Program-made: the position numbers and the translations under genes
Shown: positions 17,714-25,512 of the stretch, piece by piece
How positions within the stretch are numbered: position 1 is the stretch's first letter
How the letters are laid out: every line of letters starts with the position of its first letter
The notes under the pieces: generated by a model
What the model saw: the letters and a program-made list of their open reading frames with translations, nothing else
Told to the model about the DNA's origin: nothing
Databases searched by the model: none
Assembly (NCBI GenBank): GCA_029863305.1
Contig: JAOTVR010000039.1
Coordinates: forward strand, 1 to 32,232
Origin: Gammaproteobacteria bacterium
GTDB taxonomy: Bacteria; Pseudomonadota; Gammaproteobacteria; Steroidobacterales; Woeseiaceae
Direction of reading: 5' to 3'
DNA: 32,232 bases

Positions 17714-18312
17714 TAGTCTGCCTCCTCTTCCAGATAACGATAGGTCTTCGCCGTCACTTCCATGCTTAGCTCGTCATAATTATCGCCGGATTCGGGTGAG
17801 ATGTTGATGTTGTGTAGCGTCACGATGCGCGGCAGTGCGGCAACGCCACTAACGAAATTTGCGATCTCATGGTAGCCACCGGACAAACGAATCTTGATCG
17901 GTTTTTCCGCGTAGAAATCTCGCGGAATTTCCGGTTGCGGCTGAAACAGCCTCTCGCGCAAGCCCGAAGCAAGCCCGGTCTGAGACACATCGACGATCAG
18001 ACTGGGAATTTCGGTTTCACCGGGAAGCTGCCGCAGCATTGTGCCGAACGATTGCTCTATCTGCGCAAGTTGTGCCTTATAGGCGTCGTAGTTTGCGGCC
18101 TTGCGCTGTTTGTTTTCAAACGTAACGCGCAGCGTTTGCTCGTCTTCCTGCGCACGCGTTAGCTGTGGCGCCTTGTCCTTGACGATCGTCCAGTAAACGC
18201 CCAGGCCAACCACGACAAGGAAAACGAGGACGATAACGGCAGCACGGAAGACAAGCGGCCAGCGACCAACGTCATTGACATCCAGGCTTCTCAGCTCTTC
18301 AACAAGATTCAT
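17713..18312 (-). CDS. pilO: Type IV pilus alignment protein PilO
   Basis: 199 residues. A short cytoplasmic N-terminus (DVNDVGRWPLVFR) precedes one transmembrane helix (about 24-44), a coiled-coil (about 50-95) and a ferredoxin-like periplasmic domain ending in LSMEVTAKTYRYLEE. It pairs with PilN and carries PilP, setting the spacing between the inner-membrane motor and the secretin. The start overlaps the pilN stop by four bases. Confidence 0.93.
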   Translation of the reverse strand: MNLVEELRSLDVNDVGRWPLVFRAAVIVLVFLVVVGLGVYWTIVKDKAPQLTRAQEDEQTLRVTFENKQRKAANYDAYKAQLAQIEQSFGTMLRQLPGETEIPSLIVDVSQTGLASGLRERLFQPQPEIPRDFYAEKPIKIRLSGGYHEIANFVSGVAALPRIVTLHNINISPESGDNYDELSMEVTAKTYRYLEEEAD

Positions 18313-18878
18313 CGCCCGATCTCCATATCGTCTTCGCCTTTGCTTTCCTGTTTCAGGTACACGACGAATTCAGCCTGGCGCGATGCCCCCGACTGTGTAG
18401 TTTCAACGCGATCGACTTCCGGATCGGCCATCCACTCAGACGCATCAATCTGCCGCATCAATGCCGAGACACGAGTACTCGACTGCGCGACACCGCGAAC
18501 CTCGACACGCGTACCCGTCTGTTTCAGACCGGTCAGGTAGACACCTTCCGGAAGTTGTCGTGCTATCTCATCAAACAAGTGCACGATTTCGGGTCGGCTC
18601 TTCTGCAGCTGCTCGATGATTTCCATGCGCGCCAGCAGGCGTTCTTTCTGGCGCTCGAGCCCGTCAATCTCGGTAATGCTCTTTTCAAGTTCCTTGATCT
18701 CGCTCGTCAGTCGTGCGTTACGCGCCTCCTGAGCGGAGATCATTTGTGAGTAGGCAAACATCGTGAGCAAAACAACGGCGATCGCAGCGACGACGCCACC
18801 GGCCATTGCAACGCCGAAGTCGCGCTGGCGTTTCTTGCGTTCCGCCTCGCGCCATGGGAGTAGATTAATACGTGGCAT
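18309..18878 (-). CDS. pilN: Type IV pilus assembly protein PilN
   Basis: 189 residues. The N-terminus MPRINLLPWREAERKKRQ is the signature that docks into PilM in the cytoplasm. A transmembrane helix follows (about 24-44), then a coiled-coil (48-85) and a periplasmic domain. It links cytoplasmic PilM to PilO. The ATG comes one base after the pilM stop. Confidence 0.95.
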   Translation of the reverse strand: MPRINLLPWREAERKKRQRDFGVAMAGGVVAAIAVVLLTMFAYSQMISAQEARNARLTSEIKELEKSITEIDGLERQKERLLARMEIIEQLQKSRPEIVHLFDEIARQLPEGVYLTGLKQTGTRVEVRGVAQSSTRVSALMRQIDASEWMADPEVDRVETTQSGASRQAEFVVYLKQESKGEDDMEIGR

Positions 18879-18879
18879 A

Positions 18880-19941
18880 TTAGTCGAAGCTCCTCAGTGC
18901 AAGGCCGCACGCGGTAAGAAGTGCTGTTGCATCTTTGTGCACCCCCTGCGATTTTGCCTTCGATGAAATTTTCATCTGGCCAAGTGGGTCACCGATTTCG
19001 GTGGGGATGCCCACGCGACTCGATATCACGTCGGCGATACCCGGTATGTTGGCGCAACCGCCACAAACCAGGATCATGTCCGGCTGCTCGCGACCACCGC
19101 CTGAGGCCAGGTAGAACTGCAAGGAGCGGCTTACCTGTTGTGTCATATCGTCAATAAACGGCTCGAGCACCTCGGGCTGGTAGTTGCTGGGCAGGCCACC
19201 CTGCTTCTTGGCCCGGCCTGCATCTTCCATCGACAGACCATAGGTACGCATGATCTCTTCAGTGAGCTGCTGCCCGCCAAAGTTGAAGTCGCGTGTATAG
19301 ATGACCTTGAGATCCTGCAGTACGCTGAATGTCGTGCTGCTGGCGCCGATGTCGACGACCGCGACGGACTGCCCTATACCACCTTCGGGAATTTGATGGC
19401 TTAGCAACGCGCAGGCATTCTCGAGCGCAAACGCTTCGACATCGACGACATGCGTTGTAAGGCCCGCTGCGTTAACGGCTGCTTCGCGCTGCTCGACGTT
19501 GTCAGTACGAGTGGCGACAAGCAAAACATCCATCAGTTCGGGGTCTTTCTCGTTCGGACCGACAATTTCATAGTCGAAGCTGACTTCTTCCATCGGGAAC
19601 GGAATGTACTGGTCAGCCTGAATTTCGACCTGACCTTCGAGATCCCTCTCGGAGAGACTCGACGGCATCTGAATGACCTTGGTGATCGCCGCATCGCCGC
19701 TGATAGCCACAGCGACATCCGTCGCTTTGGCACCGGCGCGTTTCACGGCACGACGTATGGCTTCACCAACGGCCTTGGCATCAACAATTGCCTTTTCACT
19801 GACCGAACTTGGTGGCGTGGGCTCCGCCGAATAGGACTCCACACGAAACCGCTTTCCGCTCTGGGAAAGCTCGATCAGCTTGACCGAGGATGTCGTGATA
19901 TCGAGGCCCAACAGCGGTTGAGTTTTTTTGCCGAACAGCAC
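18880..19941 (-). CDS. pilM: Type IV pilus actin-like ATPase PilM
   Basis: 353 residues. Actin/FtsA fold: phosphate loop LGLDITTSSVKLIEL near the N-terminus, and VAVVDIGASSTTFSVL (about 190-205) and VCGGCANIPG (about 293-302) for the other nucleotide loops. It binds the PilN N-terminus under the inner membrane and signals to the motor. The start is GTG with AGAAGGA about seven bases upstream, a strong ribosome binding site. First gene of the operon; see the CRP-like promoter upstream. Confidence 0.95.
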   Translation of the reverse strand: MLFGKKTQPLLGLDITTSSVKLIELSQSGKRFRVESYSAEPTPPSSVSEKAIVDAKAVGEAIRRAVKRAGAKATDVAVAISGDAAITKVIQMPSSLSERDLEGQVEIQADQYIPFPMEEVSFDYEIVGPNEKDPELMDVLLVATRTDNVEQREAAVNAAGLTTHVVDVEAFALENACALLSHQIPEGGIGQSVAVVDIGASSTTFSVLQDLKVIYTRDFNFGGQQLTEEIMRTYGLSMEDAGRAKKQGGLPSNYQPEVLEPFIDDMTQQVSRSLQFYLASGGGREQPDMILVCGGCANIPGIADVISSRVGIPTEIGDPLGQMKISSKAKSQGVHKDATALLTACGLALRSFD

Positions 19942-20007
19942 GTATTTTTCCTTCTAGGTCGGTAAGTTGCGAGCCAAATGTAGTCTCGGCCTCAGCAATT
20001 CGATTTA

Positions 20008-20038
20008 ACTATATATCAACAAAATGTTAAATAAAACG
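20008..20038 (-). promoter_or_regulatory. Predicted pilMNOPQ promoter (extended -10)
   Basis: On the minus strand TGATATATAGT gives an extended -10 (TG-A-TATATA at 20015-20010, or TATAGT at 20013-20008, 5/6 to consensus). The -35 position (about 20038-20033, CGTTTT) is poor, as expected for an activator-dependent promoter. The start would be near 20001-20003, leaving a leader of about 60 bases before the GTG of pilM. Confidence 0.45.
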
Positions 20039-20052
20039 TGACTTTGTTCACG
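20037..20052. promoter_or_regulatory. CRP/Vfr-type binding palindrome
   Basis: CGTGA-CTTTGT-TCACG is a perfect inverted repeat whose core matches the CRP-family consensus GTGA-N6-TCAC, with AAA on the left flank as in the extended consensus. Its centre (20044.5) lies 41.5-43.5 bases upstream of the predicted pilM start site, the class II activator position. Vfr, a CRP homologue, is known to control type IV pili and motility in Pseudomonas; that this organism uses it here is inference. Confidence 0.5.
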
Positions 20053-20150
20053 ATCCAACGATCCATATGGTAAGCGTCAGGCTGTGCTTATTCCGTGAAC
20101 TGGTCGGTACCCCGAAGGGACGACCAGAACACAGTGTCTTTTGGCCATTA

Positions 20151-20180
20151 TTGCGGGCTCCGGCGCAACCTCGCTATGAT
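20151..20180 (+). promoter_or_regulatory. Possible ponA promoter
   Basis: TTGCGG (20151-20156), an 18-base spacer, then TATGAT (20175-20180; 5/6 to the -10 consensus). Start predicted near 20187, leaving a long leader of about 145 bases. The -35 matches only in its first half. Confidence 0.3.
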
Positions 20181-20332
20181 CAGCCGCCGTATGATCGGGT
20201 TCACGGGGCATTTGCCTGCGAAATGCCATGTTTTCTGCACAAAACGGACATCAGCACACGTACTAATGGACAATATCGGCGATGCTGCGCGCAGCGTTCG
20301 CCCCATAAGCGGTCCAACCAGCACCTACAACT

Positions 20333-22912
20333 ATGCAAAGCCCCAGCAAATCCCTCAAAAACGGCCGTCTCAAAATCAGGTCGCGCCTCATCCGCTCGAC
20401 GATAATCGTCGTCGGCCTCGGCGTTTGCGCAACAATCGGCGGCGTCGCCGCCGTTGTAGGTGCCTATTACTACGTTGAACCGGCGTTGCCGGCGGCCGAA
20501 AAGATTCGCGATATCCCATTGCAAATTCCGTTGCGCATTTTCAGCCGCGACGGCCGCTTGATTTCCGAAATTGGCGAACGGCGCCGCGTGCTTATCACCT
20601 ACGATGACGTACCTTCGCATGTCGTCGACGCTTTTGTCGCGGCCGAGGACCAGCGATTCTGGGTACATCCTGGAATCGATTATCGCGGCATACTCAGAGC
20701 ATTGTTTCAACTACTGTCGACGGGCAACATCGAAAGCGGTGGCAGCACTCTGACTCAGCAGCTTGCACGGAGCTACTTTCTGTCACTGGATCAGACCCTG
20801 GAGCGCAAATTCAAGGAAGCCTCGCTCGCCGTGCGCATCGAGAATGAATTCTCCAAGCAACAAATCATGGCGCTGTTCCTTAACAAGATGTTCTTTGGTC
20901 AGCGCGCCTACGGTGTTGCCGCCGCCGCGCAGGTTTACTTCAACAAACCGCTCAATGACATCAACGTCGCCGAAGCTGCGACGCTCGCCGGGGTACTCCC
21001 GGCGCCGTCCCGGTACAACCCGGTACGCAGCGCGGAGAACGCGGAGATGCGCCGCGGCTATGTGCTCGGCCGCATGCGCGACATCGGCTACATCGATGAG
21101 CAACAATACAAAGACGCGATAGCCCATCCGGTCGAGTCGCACATGCACGGCGCCGCTGTCGAACTGTCGGCACCTTACGTCGCTGAGATGGTGCGGCGTG
21201 ATATGTTGTCGCGTTTTGGCGAAGCCACATACACAGCCGGCTACCAGGTTGTCACAACGCTCGATTCACGATTGCAGGCTGCCGCGGACTACGCACTCAG
21301 GAACGGTCTCCTGGAGTTCTCGCGACGCCGCGGTTATCGCGGTCCGCTGACCCATTTCGAGCTGACCACGGAGTTACTCGAGACGGCTTTTGAGGAGTGG
21401 CCCGCGGAGATTCGGCAGACACTGGAGCAATATGCTCCGGGCGGCTTGGCGGTGGCTTTGGTCACTTCGATTGACGAAGCCGGCAATAGTGCGACGACCA
21501 TCACTGCCAATGGCACGAACCTGACGGTTCCGTGGTCCGGGCTATCCTGGGCCAGGCCGTTCATTGACCGGGAAACGACGGGCCCCGAACCCGAGACTGT
21601 CAACGACGTGCTGGCTGTCGGCGATGTCGTGCTGGTCATGCCGACGGCAAATCAAAGCTGGGCGTTGGCACAAGTACCCGAGGCTCAAAGCGCTGTCGTC
21701 AGCATCGACCCGCGTGATGGGTCTATCAGTGGGCTGTCCGGTGGCTTCGACTTCGCGACCAGCAAGTTCAACCGCGCGACGCAGGCTTACCGTCAGCCGG
21801 GTTCGTCTTTCAAGCCATTCATCTACTCGGCCGCGCTCGAGCATGGCAACACGGTCGCGACGGTTATACTCGACGCGCCGATAGTCATCAGCTCGTCCGA
21901 ACTCGAAGCCGTTTGGCGACCGATTAATTACAGCGGCCGATTCTACGGACCAACCCGCCTGCGAGAGGCGCTCGTCCGCTCGATGAATCTGGTGTCGGTG
22001 CGGCTGCTGCTTTTTGAAACCGGCGTTGGCAATGCGGTCAGGCACATTCAGAAATTTGGGTTTGGTGACGCCGCACTTCCACACAACGGGTCGCTCGCCC
22101 TGGGTGGCGGTTCCGCATCGCCGCTCGACATGGCGCAGGGGTACGCAGTATTCGCCAATGGCGGCTATGCGGTTAAGCCGTATGTCGTCGACTCGATTTT
22201 CGGGCCCGGTGGTGAGTCCTTGTATCGCGCCGATCCGTTGGTCGTCTGCGCACCCTGTGAGGTCGACCCCGACGATGCCGATGCCGGCCCCTCCGAGGAG
22301 TTTCCGCTCGAGCAAATGGCCGATGTCGCGCTTGACTACCGACCTGATGCTGCAGCAGCGCCCGAGCTTTTTGCTAACGTCAACGCCGCTCCGCGGGCCA
22401 TAAGTGCGCAGAATGCGTTCCTCATTCAGGACCTGATGCGTGACGTTATCCGCCGTGGTACCGGGCGGCGCGCACTTGTGCTCGGCCGTCGTGACCTGTC
22501 CGGAAAAACCGGTACGTCCAATGATCAACGCGATGCGTGGTTTGTTGGCTTCAACGGCGACATCGCGAGCGTCGTGTGGGTTGGCTATGACGACGACCTG
22601 CCGCTCGGTCCCGGTGAAGAAGGTTCGCGAACCGCTTTGCCAATCTGGATCGAGTTCATGCGACTCGCTCTGCAGGGGGTTCCGCATCATCAAATGGCAA
22701 TGCCGGACGGCATCGTCTCGGCGCGTATCGATCGCGAGACCGGCTGCCCGGCCGGTGTTGGTCAGCCTAACACCCTCTTCGAGTACTTCCGCGAAGGTCA
22801 CATACCCGAGTGCGACAACGTGCGGGACGTGCCGAACATATTTAATGACGCTGCCGGGACCGACCCTCGCCCCGAGGACGAAAGCCAGCAAGAGCCAGAG
22901 TCTCTTTTCTAG
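20333..22912 (+). CDS. ponA: Penicillin-binding protein 1A (bifunctional transglycosylase/transpeptidase)
   Basis: 859 residues, like E. coli MrcA (850). One transmembrane anchor (about 22-47). The glycosyltransferase domain has catalytic E105 in AAEDQRFW and STLTQQLARSYF. An OB-like domain follows (about 330-450), then the transpeptidase: S491-x-x-K494 in PGSSFKPF, S550-M-N552 and K725-T-G. A CAPC pair (cf. CPEC in E. coli) and a C-terminal ESLF resemble the enterobacterial protein. It polymerises and cross-links peptidoglycan. Divergent from pilM, as in Pseudomonas. No clear Shine-Dalgarno sequence is visible before the ATG. Confidence 0.95.
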   Translation: MQSPSKSLKNGRLKIRSRLIRSTIIVVGLGVCATIGGVAAVVGAYYYVEPALPAAEKIRDIPLQIPLRIFSRDGRLISEIGERRRVLITYDDVPSHVVDAFVAAEDQRFWVHPGIDYRGILRALFQLLSTGNIESGGSTLTQQLARSYFLSLDQTLERKFKEASLAVRIENEFSKQQIMALFLNKMFFGQRAYGVAAAAQVYFNKPLNDINVAEAATLAGVLPAPSRYNPVRSAENAEMRRGYVLGRMRDIGYIDEQQYKDAIAHPVESHMHGAAVELSAPYVAEMVRRDMLSRFGEATYTAGYQVVTTLDSRLQAAADYALRNGLLEFSRRRGYRGPLTHFELTTELLETAFEEWPAEIRQTLEQYAPGGLAVALVTSIDEAGNSATTITANGTNLTVPWSGLSWARPFIDRETTGPEPETVNDVLAVGDVVLVMPTANQSWALAQVPEAQSAVVSIDPRDGSISGLSGGFDFATSKFNRATQAYRQPGSSFKPFIYSAALEHGNTVATVILDAPIVISSSELEAVWRPINYSGRFYGPTRLREALVRSMNLVSVRLLLFETGVGNAVRHIQKFGFGDAALPHNGSLALGGGSASPLDMAQGYAVFANGGYAVKPYVVDSIFGPGGESLYRADPLVVCAPCEVDPDDADAGPSEEFPLEQMADVALDYRPDAAAAPELFANVNAAPRAISAQNAFLIQDLMRDVIRRGTGRRALVLGRRDLSGKTGTSNDQRDAWFVGFNGDIASVVWVGYDDDLPLGPGEEGSRTALPIWIEFMRLALQGVPHHQMAMPDGIVSARIDRETGCPAGVGQPNTLFEYFREGHIPECDNVRDVPNIFNDAAGTDPRPEDESQQEPESLF

Positions 22913-22916
22913 CGCC

Positions 22917-23534
22917 ATGCCGAGAAAGAAGACTAACGGTGACGACCGGACCCGGCAGATGCTCGCACAGGAGGCGGCCCGCATCATCGTCAATCAGGGG
23001 CTGCGCGACTATCGCGCAGCGAAGATCAAGGCCGCTGAGAGGCTTGGCCTGAACTCGCGCGGGTCTTTACCCCGCAATTCTGAAATCGAGCGGGCAGTCA
23101 GTGATCACCTGCAGTTGTTCGGCCGCGAATCTCACAGTGATTTCCTGCACAGCATGCGCAAGATTGCCCTGTCGGCAATGGAACTGCTGGTCGTATTCAC
23201 GCCGCGACTCGTCGGTCCGGTGCTGAGCGGCACTGCCGACGAAAACTCATCGGTCAACCTGCATGTCTTTGCGGACAGTGCGGAGCATGTTGCCATGCAG
23301 CTTGCGAACTCAGGCTACAGTTACCGACCGTATGAGCGGCGACTCAAGACACGCCCGGGTCGCAGCGCGACATCCTGTACATTCGCCGGCTTCGAGTTCG
23401 ATCATCAAATGGCACGCATTGAGGCGACTGTTTTCCCGGTGGACGGCATCCGTCAGGCGCCGATCAGCCCGATTGACGGCAGGCCGATGCGGCGTGCCGA
23501 CTCGAAAGCGGTTCGAAGCCTGCTCGAAAGATAG
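22917..23534 (+). CDS. Uncharacterised nucleotidyltransferase-like protein
   Basis: 205 residues from the ATG at 22917, four bases after the ponA stop, so likely co-translated. The N-terminal third is helical and basic (EAARIIVNQGLRDYRAAKIKAA at about 19-40, split here only for description; then LPRNSEIERAV). The middle, RLVGPVLSGTADENSSVNL followed by HVFAD (about 97-120), looks like the strand-turn-strand of a nucleotidyltransferase fold, but a clear catalytic Asp pair is not evident. It ends with the motif PIDGRPMRRAD. I recall similar roughly 200-residue genes in Xanthomonas-type genomes carrying a dubious UDP-N-acetylmuramate--alanine ligase name; this protein lacks Mur ligase motifs. 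Convergent to gltA with 22 bases between stops. Confidence 0.7.
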   Translation: MPRKKTNGDDRTRQMLAQEAARIIVNQGLRDYRAAKIKAAERLGLNSRGSLPRNSEIERAVSDHLQLFGRESHSDFLHSMRKIALSAMELLVVFTPRLVGPVLSGTADENSSVNLHVFADSAEHVAMQLANSGYSYRPYERRLKTRPGRSATSCTFAGFEFDHQMARIEATVFPVDGIRQAPISPIDGRPMRRADSKAVRSLLER

Positions 23535-23556
23535 GCCGCGACCTGGTCCCCTGCGA

Positions 23557-24849
23557 TCAGCGCTTCTCTATTGCGACGTAGTCCCGTTGTGTCGGTCCGG
23601 TATACAGCTGTCGTGGTCGGCTGATGCGGCCGTGCGGATCGGAGATCATCTCGCGCCAATGAGCTGTCCAGCCCACGGAGCGGCCGATCGCAAACATGAC
23701 AGTGAACATCGAGGTCGGTATGCCCAGGGCGCGATAGATTATGCCGGAGTAGAAATCAACGTTGGGGTACAGCTTCTTCTCGATAAAGTAGTCGTCCTGC
23801 AGCGCAATCTGCTCGAGCTCGCGCGCAAGGTCGAACAGCGGCGTATCCTCCCGGCCCAGCTTCTCGAGCACCTTGTGCGCCATGTCACGAATAATGGTCG
23901 CGCGAGGATCGAAGTTCTTGTAAACACGGTGACCGAATCCCATCAGTCGGAAGGGATCGTTCTTGTCCTTGGCTTTGGCCACATATTTCTTGATCTGGCT
24001 TGTGTCGCCGATTTCTTCGAGCATTTTCAGCACGGCTTCGTTTGCGCCGCCGTGTGCGGGGCCCCATAAGGCCGAAATACCTGCCGCGATGGCCGAGTAT
24101 GGGTTGGCACCCGAGCTGCCGGCCATGCGCACCGTCGACGTCGAACAGTTTTGCTCGTGGTCGGCATGCAGAATGAAAAGCAGGTCCAGCGCCTCTGCGG
24201 AAATCGGATCGATCTCGTACGGCTCCGCCGGTACGGCAAACAGCATTTGCAGGAAGTTCTCACAATAGTTGAGGTCGTTGCGGGGGTACATGAACGGCTG
24301 CCCGCTATTGAGTTTGTACGCGGCCGCAGCGATGGTCGGCAGCTTCGCAAGAATTCGGTGAGCAAAAATATCGCGGTGATCCGGATTACTCGCATCCATT
24401 TCTTCGTGGTAATAAGCCGACATCGAGCCGACAACCGCTGACAACATCGCCATCGGATGCGCGTTGTAGCGAAACCCCTTGAAGAAATTCAGCATGCCCT
24501 CGTTCAGCATGGTGTGCGTCCGAATCGTCGTATCGAATGCCTGCAGCTCGGATTCCGTCGGCAAATTGCCGTGCAGCAGCAGGTAAGAGACCTCGAGGAA
24601 GCTCGAATGCGCAGCGAGCTGCTCCACCGGGTATCCCCGGTACATGAGGATGCCTTGTTCGCCGTCGATGTAGGTGATGTCGGATTGGCAGCTGCCCGTC
24701 GATACGTAACCTGGATCGAAGGTAAATACACCCTGCTCCTTGTAGAGCTTGCCAATATCGATTACATCGGGTCCAACCGTGCCGGTGTGTATTGGTAACT
24801 CCATCTCCGTGCCGTTGGGGCTTGTCAGGCGGAAAGCGTCCTTAGTCAT
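23557..24849 (-). CDS. gltA: Citrate synthase (type II, hexameric)
   Basis: 430 residues from the ATG at 24849, which has GAGGA eight bases upstream; this matches the usual length, whereas longer starts in the frame do not. Catalytic residues are in [11 protein letters not shown] (His), [15 protein letters not shown] (His) and NVDFYSG (Asp). It condenses acetyl-CoA with oxaloacetate to open the citric acid cycle. The N-terminal extension with the CSTSTVR-type allosteric segment is typical of the Gram-negative NADH-sensitive enzymes. It stands alone between rpmE and the convergent gene. Confidence 0.96.
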   Translation of the reverse strand: MTKDAFRLTSPNGTEMELPIHTGTVGPDVIDIGKLYKEQGVFTFDPGYVSTGSCQSDITYIDGEQGILMYRGYPVEQLAAHSSFLEVSYLLLHGNLPTESELQAFDTTIRTHTMLNEGMLNFFKGFRYNAHPMAMLSAVVGSMSAYYHEEMDASNPDHRDIFAHRILAKLPTIAAAAYKLNSGQPFMYPRNDLNYCENFLQMLFAVPAEPYEIDPISAEALDLLFILHADHEQNCSTSTVRMAGSSGANPYSAIAAGISALWGPAHGGANEAVLKMLEEIGDTSQIKKYVAKAKDKNDPFRLMGFGHRVYKNFDPRATIIRDMAHKVLEKLGREDTPLFDLARELEQIALQDDYFIEKKLYPNVDFYSGIIYRALGIPTSMFTVMFAIGRSVGWTAHWREMISDPHGRISRPRQLYTGPTQRDYVAIEKR

Positions 24850-24993
24850 TGTCTTCCTCGGGCTCATGTTGGTGGGCGGGCCAGTGGCCCAATACAGGGT
24901 TACAGCCACAACGACGCCCCACCCGTCGTGGCGGCGCGTCATTTTAATACAGGCTAGCAGTTACCCGAAGATACGGGCAATCAGGGTGAACCC
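24850..24993 (-). promoter_or_regulatory. gltA upstream region: possible promoter and leader hairpins
   Basis: On the minus strand, TTCGGG, 17 bases, then TAAAAT (24946-24941; 5/6) is a possible promoter with a start near 24934. The resulting leader of about 85 bases would open with a hairpin, CCACGACG paired with CGTCGTTGTGG (24906-24931, one bulge), and also contains GGGCCAGTGGCCC (24878-24890). Role unknown. Confidence 0.3.
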
Positions 24994-25197
24994 CTAGCTG
25001 ATTCCGTATTTGCGGCGGAACTTGTCGACACGACCGCCGGTATCGACAATCTTCTGCTTGCCGGTGTAAAAAGGATGACAGGATGAGCACACCTCGATTA
25101 AGAGGTCTTCGCCGAGCGTGGAACGCGTCGTAAACTCGTTACCGCAACTACAGGTCACCTTGATGTCGGCGTAGTTCGGGTGAATGTCGGCTTTCAT
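24994..25197 (-). CDS. rpmE: 50S ribosomal protein L31 (zinc-binding form)
   Basis: 67 residues from the ATG at 25197, the usual size. The four zinc-ligand cysteines are C16, C18 (TCSCGN), C37 and C40 ([12 protein letters not shown]), so this is the C+ paralogue. [12 protein letters not shown] is the conserved C-terminus. GGAGAG lies in the right place upstream. L31 bridges the two ribosomal subunits; the zinc form is replaced by a C- form in zinc-poor cells in species that have both. Confidence 0.97.
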   Translation of the reverse strand: MKADIHPNYADIKVTCSCGNEFTTRSTLGEDLLIEVCSSCHPFYTGKQKIVDTGGRVDKFRRKYGIS

Positions 25198-25212
25198 GGC
25201 TTGCTCTCCAGG

Positions 25213-25226
25213 GCACTCGAGAGTGC
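25213..25226 (-). promoter_or_regulatory. Leader hairpin in front of rpmE
   Basis: GCACTC-TC-GAGTGC on the minus strand is a 6-bp inverted repeat directly upstream of the rpmE ribosome binding site. Its CTCTC could alternatively pair with the GAGAG of that site, so it might gate translation. Autogenous control by L31 is an inference. Confidence 0.35.
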
Positions 25227-25239
25227 GAAAAGGTCGCGT

Positions 25240-25268
25240 AATATATAGCGAAGCGGCCATCGCCGCAA
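25240..25268 (-). promoter_or_regulatory. Predicted rpmE promoter
   Basis: Minus strand TTGCGG (25268-25263), a 17-base spacer, and TATATT (25245-25240; 5/6 to consensus). The start would be near 25233, giving a leader of about 35 bases that contains the hairpin at 25213-25226. Confidence 0.45.
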
Positions 25269-25290
25269 GCCCCCGCCGAGGCCCGGCAGT

Positions 25291-25325
25291 TTATCCACAG
25301 ATCCTGTGGATAAGTCTGTGGAAGA
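25291..25325. promoter_or_regulatory. DnaA-box cluster: two facing perfect boxes plus one weak box
   Basis: TTATCCACA (25291-25299) and TGTGGATAA (25305-25313) are both perfect DnaA boxes. They form a 10-bp-arm inverted repeat (TTATCCACAG, ATC, CTGTGGATAA). A third copy, TGTGGAAGA (25317-25325), matches 7 of 9 and follows the second with a 12-base period (CTGTGGATAAGT then CTGTGGAAGAAA). A GATC lies between the facing boxes. Confidence 0.75.
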
Positions 25326-25365
25326 AAATTGAGTGAGTGACCTAAGGTGCGGATTTTCAAGCACC

Positions 25366-25412
25366 GTTATTAAAATGCCTACTTTCTGGCCACTTTTATA
25401 AAGTTATTAAAA
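25366..25412 (+). repeat. AT-rich direct repeat GTTATTAAAA x2
   Basis: GTTATTAAAA occurs at 25366-25375 and 25403-25412, inside the most AT-rich stretch of the intergenic region (about 25360-25430). Its placement beside DnaA boxes recalls the AT-rich repeats of an origin unwinding element. Confidence 0.6.
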
Positions 25413-25494
25413 ACAACGAGTTATAGTGCTTTCGCGACACTCAAAGTGAATTGCGTCGCGTCTTGTACTGAAAAAACAGGCATCCACCGCACGT

Positions 25495-25503
25495 TGTGAA
25501 TAA
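25495..25503 (-). promoter_or_regulatory. DnaA box, consensus TTATNCACA
   Basis: TGTGAATAA on the plus strand (TTATTCACA on the minus) fits the relaxed DnaA consensus. It closes the far end of the AT-rich segment, 182 bases from the facing pair and 10 bases from the hemW stop. Confidence 0.5.
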
Positions 25504-25512
25504 GAGAACAAG

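Larger units (their letters stand above)
19942..20332. other. Divergent regulatory region between pilM and ponA
   Basis: A 391-bp gene-free stretch, the usual shared control region of these two divergent genes. It is AT-rich around 20000-20040. It holds a CRP-type palindrome with a matching pilM promoter, a hairpin at 20101-20126 (TGGTCG/CGACCA with an inner CCC/GGG), and a possible ponA promoter at 20151-20180. The pieces are listed separately. Confidence 0.6.

Noticed and set aside
20067..20478. Small plus-strand frames in front of and overlapping the ponA start
   Set aside because: They have no ribosome binding site or family features and overlap the divergent regulatory region and the ponA N-terminus.
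21542..22993. A 483-codon minus-strand frame opposite ponA
   Set aside because: It lies antisense to the transpeptidase domain with all its active-site motifs; the antisense product is arginine-rich and motif-free.
25291..25313. The 10-bp inverted repeat as an intrinsic terminator of hemW
   Set aside because: It has a three-base loop and no U-tract on either strand, while both arms are exact DnaA boxes, and it lies about 200 bases from the hemW stop.
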